Assembly: GCA_026391355.1 (NCBI GenBank)
Contig: JAPLDH010000057.1
Location: 1 to 64,000 of the forward strand
Direction: 5' to 3'
DNA from: Bacteroidota bacterium
GTDB lineage: Bacteria; Bacteroidota; Bacteroidia; Bacteroidales; FEN-979
Length of the DNA stretch: 64,000 nucleotides
The notes below the pieces were generated by a model. The model ran no database searches, was not told where the DNA came from, and saw nothing but the letters and a program-made list of their open reading frames with translations. Positions within the stretch are counted from its first letter, which is position 1, and every line of letters begins with the position of its first letter. Positions 19,620-29,237 of this stretch are shown here, piece by piece. The translations under genes and the position numbers were made by a program.

Positions 19620-21368
19620 TTAGTAAACGGCCTGATCAAATTTTAAACCATTTGATCCTTCGCTTTTCCCTGTTTCTTTTTCCCGTCCAATCCATTGGCA
19701 GGGTACGCCATTAATCCAACGAGTACGCTGCCATCGTCTGATTATATTAACACCTGCACGCGGTAATTCTTCTTCCCTTATATATAATGGCGCAGGATTA
19801 CTTTCATTTAGTAAGATCCCCCTGGGATTAGACCCTTGAGGCATCCTCCCTCGTTGCAAACGCATTTGTTGAGGGTTCGAGTCAGGTACCTCTACGGGAA
19901 TAAATGGAATTTGATAGAATGGGATCTCTGATCCAAGAATATACTTTAGCGGTGCGTCCTGGTTTGGTGGGGTAATATCAGAAGGATTTGCAGATTCCCT
20001 GAGATGGATTTCGTGTGCCTTTTCTCCTTTCCCCAATGCATTAGGGATTATGTTTTCAAAAGCCCAAACAAGGTTTGCCATTTCATCCCTTACAAAACTA
20101 ATTTTTTCCAGTGGCTCCTGTTCAATTGTTTTTAGCATTGAAGGTACCAGGTAAAACAAAGGTTGTAAAGGTTGTGAAACAACCACTTTTCCAATCATAC
20201 TTTGCCTGAACAGGGACCATTTTCCCCAGCTATTTCCTTTTCCAGAATCTACCGGGGGGATAAAGGTATGATAACCGAATACATCCGTAACCAGAATACC
20301 TTTTATCTCACATAAACTGTTCACTTCCATTGGATAGGGAATGATCATCCAATCATTGCCATAAATCAGGGCATAATCAATAAGCAATAATGTAAGTAAA
20401 TCCGGTTTTGCAACATTGATATTTCCAAAATTTACAGCACTTTCTTCCATTTCCCACCAACGGGCTTTTGGCATACCGGGATAAGTTACGGAAGTTGGGA
20501 TAAAAGAGTTTTTCTTAATTTCTTCACTTTTAGTCGGAGGCTTTTGAATGTCGAAATCATACCAATCCAGACTTCCATTTGAGTATCCCTCCGCATTCAT
20601 TATTGTATTTCCTTGTTGATCCTGAATAGAAAAACTGTATTCAAGTCGTTCTGATTGCCAGGTGGCGGGGTCAATATTTCCATAAATGTGTTCAAACTGT
20701 GTTATGAAATCCAGGCCCGCTTTTACAGCGCTCTTCAATTCTGAACTGCTGCCGGTAAATGTTTTATTAGCCCACTCTTCATAGCGTGCTGTTTTGATTT
20801 CTTTATATGCTGCATAACCATCCAATATCCTGTTTTTCAAAGATTGATATAATTCAAATACCACTGGCTCGGACTGAATTTTTCGAAATGAAACATCTTC
20901 CTCAGAACCAGTTTCTGCATTTTCGATCAAACCTGGATTAAACTCTAAAATAAAGTCATTCAACGCGGTTTTGAGATTATTTTTTAATAAAATCTGCTTA
21001 AATAATTTACCGCTTTCTATCCGAAAACCAAGGTCAGGCAATAGTTTTTCCCGTTCAACAACCATATCGAGTGGCATTGATAAATTTTTCAATGGAATCA
21101 AGGGAGAGCTATTTTCTTTTCCTTTCATTTGGGTCATCCGGTGATGATCTGCCAGTATGCGTGTTTTAATTGCACTTCCTGCATCTTCAGCATCAAACTC
21201 ACCCATTTGCCACTGACGGGTTAACATCCATAAGGCATCGTGAACTTCAGCCCGAAGTGCTTTGCCGTAATCTGATGAACGGGGAATGGACTCTAAACGA
21301 TTATATCCTATTAAAGTCGGTTGATTGAAGTCAGCATTTGTTCTAATATCACTTTTTAATAAAGGCAT
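19620..21368 (-). CDS. Uncharacterised 582-residue island protein, last gene of the - operon
   Basis: A 582-residue protein without signal peptide. Features that look conserved are an N-terminal block with ALWMLTRQWQMGEFDAEDAG near residues 46-65, a Trp-rich PGMPKARWWE block near 300, and a YGNDW motif near 348. From memory, related proteins with PGMP-x-RWW and YGNDW blocks occur in other phyla beside relatives of the 944- and 1663-residue genes, all unannotated; I could not check this. It lies 17 nt after the 1663-residue gene and is clearly in the same operon. No enzymatic motif is seen. A subunit of the same assembly is the simplest reading. Confidence 0.6.
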   Translation of the reverse strand: MPLLKSDIRTNADFNQPTLIGYNRLESIPRSSDYGKALRAEVHDALWMLTRQWQMGEFDAEDAGSAIKTRILADHHRMTQMKGKENSSPLIPLKNLSMPLDMVVEREKLLPDLGFRIESGKLFKQILLKNNLKTALNDFILEFNPGLIENAETGSEEDVSFRKIQSEPVVFELYQSLKNRILDGYAAYKEIKTARYEEWANKTFTGSSSELKSAVKAGLDFITQFEHIYGNIDPATWQSERLEYSFSIQDQQGNTIMNAEGYSNGSLDWYDFDIQKPPTKSEEIKKNSFIPTSVTYPGMPKARWWEMEESAVNFGNINVAKPDLLTLLLIDYALIYGNDWMIIPYPMEVNSLCEIKGILVTDVFGYHTFIPPVDSGKGNSWGKWSLFRQSMIGKVVVSQPLQPLFYLVPSMLKTIEQEPLEKISFVRDEMANLVWAFENIIPNALGKGEKAHEIHLRESANPSDITPPNQDAPLKYILGSEIPFYQIPFIPVEVPDSNPQQMRLQRGRMPQGSNPRGILLNESNPAPLYIREEELPRAGVNIIRRWQRTRWINGVPCQWIGREKETGKSEGSNGLKFDQAVY

Positions 21369-21385
21369 TTTATGGTTTTTGAATG

Positions 21386-24300
21386 TTAGGTTTTAATATG
21401 ATCCCTGAAAAAAAGCGATACGTTTGCGTTCGTATCTGAAAATTCCGAAATAACAGCCGGAAGTATGCTTGCCCAATCGGTTTTTCCAATCAGAGTGGTA
21501 TCTACTCCTCTTTTTTTAGCACGGTTTAAAGTATCATTAAGAATATCTGTCAGTTTATTCCAACTCCATTTTCCTCCATCTTCCGGCGAAATTGCAAGTA
21601 ATAATGTTTGAGGAGGTTGGCTGTTAGGTTGATCATATTGAAAGGTTATCCCGGTTGTTTCTTCTTTCCCGGGAATTTCCTCAACCCATTCGTCTAAAAG
21701 AAGTCCACAAAAATTATCGGTTTTCCAACTTGCTGATGACAGATTTTTATAATGAACCAACATTGAAACCTTCGCTTTTCGTGACATTTGCATCTCAGGG
21801 AATTCAAGACCCAACCAACTATCTCCATCTTCATATGGCAATTGAAAAATATGCAAGTCTAATTCATCGTCCTGGAAAGCATTAAAAAGGGTACGCACCA
21901 TTTCAAAATTCTCCATCCTGGGACGAACATGGCTAATGCCGTTCAGCCATTGCTGAAGTTGGCTTTCACGCGAGCGAGTGGGTGATTTAGCGTTAATGAA
22001 TTTAAAAATGTCAGATTCTTTCTCATATGCGGTTAATATTGTTTTGGCACGATCTACTTCTTCATCGCTATTTTGGGATGTAAAATGAAAACGTGGCAGC
22101 ACCTTAAATGATCGTCCAAACAATAACTGCAGCTTTTCAATTAGTTGCTTTGCTTTTTCATTTGTACCAAGAGAGTTTTTTGCCGGGTCAGGTTGTGTGT
22201 CGATTAGATTCAATAATGGCAAACCGGTTGAATATATAGAGAGAGCTTGTTCTTTTAGAACTTTTGTCTTTTTTTCTTCTTCACCAAATACTGATACGGG
22301 GAAAGCATTTGGTATCCCTAAGTTAGCACAGGTGATCAATGCCTTTCGCAGTGCTTCCGGGTTTTTGCCAGATTGTTTTAATATTTTTAAGGCTGCTTTC
22401 AAAGGAGTTACCACCTGCTTTTTACGTTGCTCAAGATCTGCGAGATTGATATTGTTTGGGTTGATTTTTCCAGTGTACGATTTTAGATCAAAATCAGCAG
22501 CATCCAACGGTTTTGCATTGGTAATTAAATCTTTCATCCGGGATAGAAGCGGAAATAATTCACTAAAACTGATTTTACCAGAAGATGCCCTACCATAATC
22601 AATCTGCAATGGTATATCATCCGAAACCTTATATTTTCTTTTATAGAAATATCCGATACGCTGCGATAATTCCGAATCGTCTGAATTTAAATTCTTACCA
22701 ATTAAATAAATCAGATCTAACGGTTGAAGCCCCAAGTCTTTAATCTGAACAACATGGTTTTCTGATTTTAGCGGATCGACCGTATTTGTGTATGCAACAA
22801 AGCATTCAATGGTATCCGGCTGACCAATGATTTCACCAATCCATTTATTTAGCGAAGGTTCCATGTGAGCACGCGGTGTCATTTCGATACCCTGCCATAT
22901 CCTCCATGGATGTAATGTACCATCAAATAAGAGGCATGCCCGGTTTGTTAATAGATGCTGCGCTGTACGGGGAGTATTCATGAACTCAAATACCGGAGGT
23001 GGTTTCAATTCACCAATCGATTTAAGGATTGCCCCGGCACGATCCATACTCCCTTTCGTAAGTTGATAAACACTTTCTGCTACTAACAAATCCTTCATTG
23101 CATCGACACAATCAAAAAGGTCATCAACGCATTTTTCAATTTTATCTTTATCATCTATTCTCAGATTATCTATAGGATATCCAACGGCATTAATTGTGTC
23201 CACAATTGCCTTCCCATTTAATAGTGTAAGCCTGTATGATGGATTCCTGGCATTGGTATTCTCAGGATTTTCAGGACCGGAACTTCCATCCGGATTTGGA
23301 ATCGTTTTCGCATTGAAAGGAAAGGCTGTTCGGAAATTTTGAATGTACTGATCGAGCATATAATCATGAAGACTGCGTTCAAATCTATAGCCCAACAAAA
23401 CTTCGATCTGCTGTCCTTTCTGAACACCTTCAAAGAGATGAAGTGCTTTACGTACCCGTTCCGAAGTAAGATTGACTGCCATTAGACCGGTTTTCAGGGG
23501 ATCGTAGTAGTTTAAATAACCGTTTCTCAACAAAGCAGATGTTTTCGCTTGACCTATGGATGGCGCCTGTATATATCCTCCAATATCAGTAGCGTCTATT
23601 ACAGGAAGGCCATTAGCAGGGCGTAATTCTGCCGGCAAATCAGCAGTATTTCTATAGGTTTGGGGAAGTTTAGCTTTCACATTTTCCAGCCAACCAAAAG
23701 CTCCAAGGCAAATTCCTTTTGAACCTGCTTTCCGGTTGGTTTCTAATTTTTGATAAAACAAACCAGTTTGCCAGGCATCTAACCGATATGTTAAACAATC
23801 GAGGTGTTCTATAAAAGTGCGCTCCAATCTTGCAGTTGTTAAATCTTCCAATACTTGCAGATTAGCAAATAATTCTTTAATTCTTTCTGGTTGAGTACTT
23901 GGAGTCAACAGATAATGAGCAAGAGTTTCATCAGAGCCGAGAAAGGAAATTTTATTTTTAAGGATACTATAATTATTGATTTGGAGTAAATCAAAAGGTG
24001 TAATATCATCATTGAAAAAATTAAAAAATTCTTTTCCAGCAATGAAATTTGGATTTAATGGCTGACCATTTGAAAACAAATTAATATCACTTGGTATTAG
24101 TTTATTATCCTTTAGCCATTGGAAGGCGCTTTTAAATAATTCAAGTAAAAGGCTATGCCGGAGTAATAAATATAACAAAGGTGGATTTACTTCTTCTTCA
24201 AAAGTAGTAGGTGGAGTACTATCCGTTCCTGTTCCAGAACCTGACATGTTATAAAAATACTTTTTGTAAATTCCACCTTCACGAATGTATTCTGAACGAA

Positions 24301-26377
24301 GCCATTGAATATAGTTTGGCGATGGTTTCCCCATTGGAGATTGCATCCATTCTGGTAAGCTCAGTTTCCCTGTATCACTCGCAGGTAATAAATCCACCAG
24401 GTGCTTACCGTCAAGTTTAGTAATTTCCTGTTCAAATATTATTTTTGATAATTGTAAAATACCTTCCGGAGAAGCATTGAGGGTTTTATTAATTTTCAAC
24501 AAAAGGATATTCATCAACGGAAACAGAGGGGAAGAAGCATTTATGTTTGCCCTGATTTTACCTAATAAATCGATAATTAATGGATTTCGATAAGCGGTTC
24601 CAGGTAATTGTCCGAGATAATTGCGTAAAAAATCCTCACTATATCCTACCCTTTGCAAAAATATTTCTGAATTAGGGTATAGGCCAAGTATTTCGTCTAA
24701 AATTTCATGCGGTTTCCCTTGTTGGCTCAATGTTGCAATTTTTTTTGATTGTGTTTCAAATTCCGAATCCAGCTCTTTAAGTATTAAGGTTAGATTCTGA
24801 TACAAAGTAGCAAATTGTTTATCCGGCACCCATTTCCACATCTTAAAATCACTTGATGGCAGAATACCATAAGGTTGATCCCCAATTCTAAAAGCAGATA
24901 AAGGACCTCTGCCTGTTACATAAGAGCAAACGAAATCATGCAATTGTTTCAAATCTTTATCACTGAATAGTGGATGTAAAAGATGTTCGAGGTAAAAACC
25001 AAGCGTTGCCGGATAAAGTGCCTTATTCATCGCAATTGCCTCCAGGGCATCCGTATTACAGGCATTTTCAATAGTTCGGAGTATGTCCTGGTCAATTGAC
25101 AATGCATCAACTAACCGATGCCCATCTGTTCTGTCATCAATGCTGTTAGCTGAATATGGATCCTGCAATTCCTGCTGATATAACTCCTCACTAAATACTT
25201 TTTGTTCATTCAGGCCGGAACGACCTGCTTCGGTATTGTTGGTTGGTGTTCCCTGGGATAGGATGGCTAATCCTTTTAATCCATATAAATGATTTTCAAG
25301 AAGCATATTCAGTGCTGTTGCACCTAACACTGAAGGATCCGTACGGGAAAAGGAATCAGTACGAACGCCTGAAACCACCAGCCGGCTGAACCCTGTGGTA
25401 TCGATATAGTCGGTAATCGTATTTTTATCCAAAGGAACTTTAAATCCCATCCCAAGTTCAACAGCCTTGTTGAAATTTTCCAGCCATTCTATCGGTGTAT
25501 TCGTCCAATCCAGATCGGGGTTAGATAAGGAAGAAAAGGCCTTAGGATCAGGACCCATTGGCAAGGGATCGGGAATAGGATTGCCTTGCTTTTCATAAAC
25601 AATTTTTTCACCAATATAAAGCTGAAGTTTCAAAAAATCGGGCATCACGCGGCAACTTGCTGCCTCACTCCATGCATGTATTTTCAGGATCATAGAGTCG
25701 GGAGAAAGATCATTTTCAATCTTTATTTTAGTAAAATCGTCTTCCCTGATCAGTTTAGCTGGCTTGGTTTGCTGAATGATCCATTTGGCTCGGTTGGCAC
25801 CAAAATGATTAACAATTTGACCCCAATTCTTTTTTTTAATGACATCATAATCAGTTAAAGTTCGGTTCTTCCATAAAGTTTTCCAATAATATTTTCCTGC
25901 TTCTGCTTCCGAACCGGTTAAATTATGCTCGTGATTGTGAATCGCAATCTCATCAGGAAATATCCGCACCCAAAGCTCTGCTCCTGAATTGGCAAACCGC
26001 GTTTCAATGCGAAGCGGGAGGAGGAGAATTGGATTTGTTTCATTCAACTGATCAATGGTGTATATATTTGTTTTTGTATCCCAAAGTACTTTCCCTTTTT
26101 TATAAGAAATAACCAAATTTCTATCGTCCTGCAATACAAGGGTGGCTCCCGTATGTCCTGATGTCCCGGTTTCCCAAATTGCATTACCAACACTATCACT
26201 CAAAACCAGATTCCCATCACCCTGCATATAACAGCTCACGGCGCCCGATCCAGCGGTTCCTGACGCCCATATGGAACGATCATCATAATTATACAATACA
26301 AGGTCGCCATCCTTCTGCATACGAAGGGTGTATTTTCCATTGGGAGATGTAAGTGTTGTTATTTTTATGCCGGGCAT
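21386..26377 (-). CDS. 1663-residue island protein with N-terminal B-type (mannose-binding) lectin domain
   Basis: Residues 1-110 form a bulb-type lectin domain of three repeats. The sugar-binding pattern Q-x-D-x-N-x-V-x-Y is visible as MQKDGDLVLY, MQGDGNLVLS and LQDDRNLVIS, so the sites are partly degenerate. The remaining 1550 residues belong to no family I can name; they are alpha/beta with the end marked by LLLDEW, then TFQYDQPN, and a final helix-rich part. No signal peptide or transmembrane segment. The gene lies 25 nt after the 944-residue gene and 17 nt before the 582-residue one. The lectin suggests binding to glycans or glycan-bearing surfaces, possibly as the recognition part of the complex. 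The lectin is well supported; everything else is unknown. Confidence 0.65.
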   Translation of the reverse strand: MPGIKITTLTSPNGKYTLRMQKDGDLVLYNYDDRSIWASGTAGSGAVSCYMQGDGNLVLSDSVGNAIWETGTSGHTGATLVLQDDRNLVISYKKGKVLWDTKTNIYTIDQLNETNPILLLPLRIETRFANSGAELWVRIFPDEIAIHNHEHNLTGSEAEAGKYYWKTLWKNRTLTDYDVIKKKNWGQIVNHFGANRAKWIIQQTKPAKLIREDDFTKIKIENDLSPDSMILKIHAWSEAASCRVMPDFLKLQLYIGEKIVYEKQGNPIPDPLPMGPDPKAFSSLSNPDLDWTNTPIEWLENFNKAVELGMGFKVPLDKNTITDYIDTTGFSRLVVSGVRTDSFSRTDPSVLGATALNMLLENHLYGLKGLAILSQGTPTNNTEAGRSGLNEQKVFSEELYQQELQDPYSANSIDDRTDGHRLVDALSIDQDILRTIENACNTDALEAIAMNKALYPATLGFYLEHLLHPLFSDKDLKQLHDFVCSYVTGRGPLSAFRIGDQPYGILPSSDFKMWKWVPDKQFATLYQNLTLILKELDSEFETQSKKIATLSQQGKPHEILDEILGLYPNSEIFLQRVGYSEDFLRNYLGQLPGTAYRNPLIIDLLGKIRANINASSPLFPLMNILLLKINKTLNASPEGILQLSKIIFEQEITKLDGKHLVDLLPASDTGKLSLPEWMQSPMGKPSPNYIQWLRSEYIREGGIYKKYFYNMSGSGTGTDSTPPTTFEEEVNPPLLYLLLRHSLLLELFKSAFQWLKDNKLIPSDINLFSNGQPLNPNFIAGKEFFNFFNDDITPFDLLQINNYSILKNKISFLGSDETLAHYLLTPSTQPERIKELFANLQVLEDLTTARLERTFIEHLDCLTYRLDAWQTGLFYQKLETNRKAGSKGICLGAFGWLENVKAKLPQTYRNTADLPAELRPANGLPVIDATDIGGYIQAPSIGQAKTSALLRNGYLNYYDPLKTGLMAVNLTSERVRKALHLFEGVQKGQQIEVLLGYRFERSLHDYMLDQYIQNFRTAFPFNAKTIPNPDGSSGPENPENTNARNPSYRLTLLNGKAIVDTINAVGYPIDNLRIDDKDKIEKCVDDLFDCVDAMKDLLVAESVYQLTKGSMDRAGAILKSIGELKPPPVFEFMNTPRTAQHLLTNRACLLFDGTLHPWRIWQGIEMTPRAHMEPSLNKWIGEIIGQPDTIECFVAYTNTVDPLKSENHVVQIKDLGLQPLDLIYLIGKNLNSDDSELSQRIGYFYKRKYKVSDDIPLQIDYGRASSGKISFSELFPLLSRMKDLITNAKPLDAADFDLKSYTGKINPNNINLADLEQRKKQVVTPLKAALKILKQSGKNPEALRKALITCANLGIPNAFPVSVFGEEEKKTKVLKEQALSIYSTGLPLLNLIDTQPDPAKNSLGTNEKAKQLIEKLQLLFGRSFKVLPRFHFTSQNSDEEVDRAKTILTAYEKESDIFKFINAKSPTRSRESQLQQWLNGISHVRPRMENFEMVRTLFNAFQDDELDLHIFQLPYEDGDSWLGLEFPEMQMSRKAKVSMLVHYKNLSSASWKTDNFCGLLLDEWVEEIPGKEETTGITFQYDQPNSQPPQTLLLAISPEDGGKWSWNKLTDILNDTLNRAKKRGVDTTLIGKTDWASILPAVISEFSDTNANVSLFFRDHIKT

Positions 26378-26402
26378 CCTTGTTTGTTTTAAAATTCAAT
26401 TC

Positions 26403-29237
26403 TTATAATTCTTCGAGCATTTTACTTGCATGAATGACGATCATCACAGGTTTTTGGAAAAGGATGTATGCCATGTCGGCAGAGCTTGTTCCCCATGAAG
26501 CCTCTGTTTTATTGATATTTTTAAGGGATAGACTTAATCCTGTTTCAATAAATGAGTTATCACCAAGAAGCGGCCATGAAATTTCATCCCAATTGACTGG
26601 ATTAGCAGGGCCATTAATATCCAACCCAAACCTGGTTTCACCAGGTGTTTCCTGAAGTACAAAAAACCATCCGGGATCAGTAGTTCCAATAGCCGCAGTT
26701 TTGCTCAAATCAAAACCTAAAAACTTTACGTCAGCACCAATATCAGCTTTAAAAACGGGGAACTTAATATCCGTAATTGGATTCAATGGATCAATAGGAT
26801 CTGAAGGGGTTTTTATCCTTGGTACATTATCCTCATCTATAATAGCTCTAACCGCATAAACCGATAAGTCAGGGAAGTTCTTGAATAAATCACCCCGAAG
26901 TGCAAGGACTATATGATCTCCTTCAGAAACAGGTACGGGTGCCCTGTTATAATGGGAACCTAATGCCTGGCCCGTCAGGTCAGTTGGATTTCCCCAATTC
27001 TTCCATGTATCAATGGGGGTAGTGTCTTTAAAGTGTTCAACAATCTTTGCTTTATCTTTATTATCTGAAACTCCATTCAGATCTTTAATGCCCTTCACAT
27101 CCCAGAACTGGCGAAAACAACTGCCCCTTTCATCCGTAGGGTATTCGCGCCACCGCATCTCCCGGTTCATTTCAACATTCAGCCCGACTATAAAAGATTC
27201 AATAAATTTTTGATTGGGTTGCAGCAGGGTAATTGTATTATTTGGAATTAAATGCAGATTGGGGATAAGCCATTCGGTAGAAAGTTCCTTCAGTTTATCC
27301 CACATCGGATCTTCAAAATCGGGGTAGGCAAGCGCTGGTTTTATTTTTTCAGGAATATCAAACCAACCGGGGACCGGCATTGTGAGCCTGTTTTTTAATA
27401 AGGCAGGGATGGTCTTGGACGGATCAATTTCAGATTTATCAAAAACAGGTGTGGATTTATTGCAATCAATAATTTTATAATTTGGTGTTTCCGGCTTAAC
27501 AATGTTTGCAAATTTTTGTAATAATTCTTGAAGCTTTTTGTAGTCAGGACCGCTATACGAAGAGAAATTATCCCCATTTCCATTTGACATCGAAAATTTG
27601 CTATCGGATTCTAAATTATTGTTTACTTCAAATTTTACATCCTTTATTACGATTGCTTTAAGTAAAGCATTCGCAAGTACAGGATAAGCCTTATTGCTAT
27701 TCTCAATAATAAGTTTTCCCAATGATTCAAAATCCAATTTTCCACCCTTGCGTTCAATTATTCTTCTAAATGGGCCCCGCTTCCTTACCAGCCTCCTGAA
27801 AGCTGATCCGTAAACCGATCCGTTAAAACAACTTTCTATAAATAGCTGTGATAAAGTCGAAGACTTATCAGGGCCAACTTTTCGCAATATTTTTACATGA
27901 ACAGGCGCCGTTAAAGACAGCAATTCATGATCAGGTAATGTAAAATGATTCTTGAAAATTGATACGCTTACAGCCAGTGTGTTCACCGCCGCTGCAATTA
28001 TTTTGTTTGCTTCAACGATACTGTCTAATTGCTCCCACGCTTTTTGAAGATAATGATCCTGGTACCGGCGCATAATTTCCCCACCAAAACCCGCTGGTAT
28101 GCGCCACCGGGGGTCGCGATTGAGTTCATGTATCCAGGTAGCATCAGGTTTTAGCGATAATGTTTCTTCGAAAATATGTTTCTGACCATAAAATGGCGGT
28201 GTTACAACAGGGTCACCACCAGAACCGACTGACATTTCAAAATTTACCTTAAGGGTTTTACTAAAATCATCAAGTTTCTTTTGTGTTTCCTTGTCTACGC
28301 TAAAATTTTCGGGAACCTGGGGAGATTTTAATGCCCCTTCAAAATAGAGCATGAAAGGAGGAACAAAATGCATAGAGTCAAACCACCCCGGATTTGCGCA
28401 ATCAAGTGGTTTTCTACCCACCCATTCATCGCAAAGGCGGGGTTTTAAGAGGCCGGCAAGGTATTCGAAATCCTGTTCATTACCGGTATGGAAATACCAT
28501 TCGTAGTAAACCGGAAAAGTGTTTTGTGGAATTGCGGGAGGTGGAGTAAGACCCCAAGACGGATCCTGAGATTTTACCTTAAGAATTTCAGATTCTTGAC
28601 ATCCCAGCCCTGCCAGACGTCCGCTTTCAAAAGTTGGAATAACAAATGCGTAATAAGCTGTGTTAGCTTCCAGTTTACGTGGGCAAATCAAACGGCTGAT
28701 GATATGATCTGGTTGAACCTGGTCTGATGACAGGCTTGTTGCTTCAATCGTTTGAACATGCGCCCAGAGCCATGTTTCAGTACTGGGAGGTAATGGGGCA
28801 TCAATAAGTTGGATTTGAGGCAACGGAACAATTGCATCCAATCTTTTGAATTCACTTTCCTTTAAAACAACGAGTGAAATCCATGGCCGCAATTTTTCAC
28901 CATCTGCTTTAGCAGGAGTATAACGCCAGGGCAAATCCTCATCATAAAATTCAATATGTGCCAGGTAATTTGGCGGAAAATTGGTGTTAAAGTGCACAGG
29001 TTCTGTCCGTATTACCAGATTATGGGAAAAGCCTATGATATCAGCCGGGCCAATAATTTGAAAGTCCTTCGCATCTGCTTTATTATCAATGACATTAACA
29101 GAAACAGATAGTCTTATACTAGCACGTGGTCCTGTGCCTCCAGGTAATGCTGAATTTCCAAGATTATCCATTTCCTGAATTGCATTGCCAATCCCTTTCC
29201 GTAACCACGACTGAAAGTTATATGTTGCTAAATTCAT
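26403..29237 (-). CDS. Uncharacterised 944-residue island protein
   Basis: A 944-residue protein with no signal peptide. Near residues 95-130 is a block with FYDEDLPWRYTPA and LRPWISLVVL that looks like a family signature; from memory similar Pro-Trp blocks occur in unannotated proteins of actinobacteria and myxobacteria, unverified here. The middle (450-600) is helical and Asn/Ser-rich; the end is rich in strands. Its ATG overlaps the stop of the upstream 1191-residue gene by 4 nt (ATGA), so translation is probably coupled, implying the two products are needed in similar amounts. No enzymatic motif. Most likely a structural subunit. Confidence 0.6.
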   Translation of the reverse strand: MNLATYNFQSWLRKGIGNAIQEMDNLGNSALPGGTGPRASIRLSVSVNVIDNKADAKDFQIIGPADIIGFSHNLVIRTEPVHFNTNFPPNYLAHIEFYDEDLPWRYTPAKADGEKLRPWISLVVLKESEFKRLDAIVPLPQIQLIDAPLPPSTETWLWAHVQTIEATSLSSDQVQPDHIISRLICPRKLEANTAYYAFVIPTFESGRLAGLGCQESEILKVKSQDPSWGLTPPPAIPQNTFPVYYEWYFHTGNEQDFEYLAGLLKPRLCDEWVGRKPLDCANPGWFDSMHFVPPFMLYFEGALKSPQVPENFSVDKETQKKLDDFSKTLKVNFEMSVGSGGDPVVTPPFYGQKHIFEETLSLKPDATWIHELNRDPRWRIPAGFGGEIMRRYQDHYLQKAWEQLDSIVEANKIIAAAVNTLAVSVSIFKNHFTLPDHELLSLTAPVHVKILRKVGPDKSSTLSQLFIESCFNGSVYGSAFRRLVRKRGPFRRIIERKGGKLDFESLGKLIIENSNKAYPVLANALLKAIVIKDVKFEVNNNLESDSKFSMSNGNGDNFSSYSGPDYKKLQELLQKFANIVKPETPNYKIIDCNKSTPVFDKSEIDPSKTIPALLKNRLTMPVPGWFDIPEKIKPALAYPDFEDPMWDKLKELSTEWLIPNLHLIPNNTITLLQPNQKFIESFIVGLNVEMNREMRWREYPTDERGSCFRQFWDVKGIKDLNGVSDNKDKAKIVEHFKDTTPIDTWKNWGNPTDLTGQALGSHYNRAPVPVSEGDHIVLALRGDLFKNFPDLSVYAVRAIIDEDNVPRIKTPSDPIDPLNPITDIKFPVFKADIGADVKFLGFDLSKTAAIGTTDPGWFFVLQETPGETRFGLDINGPANPVNWDEISWPLLGDNSFIETGLSLSLKNINKTEASWGTSSADMAYILFQKPVMIVIHASKMLEEL

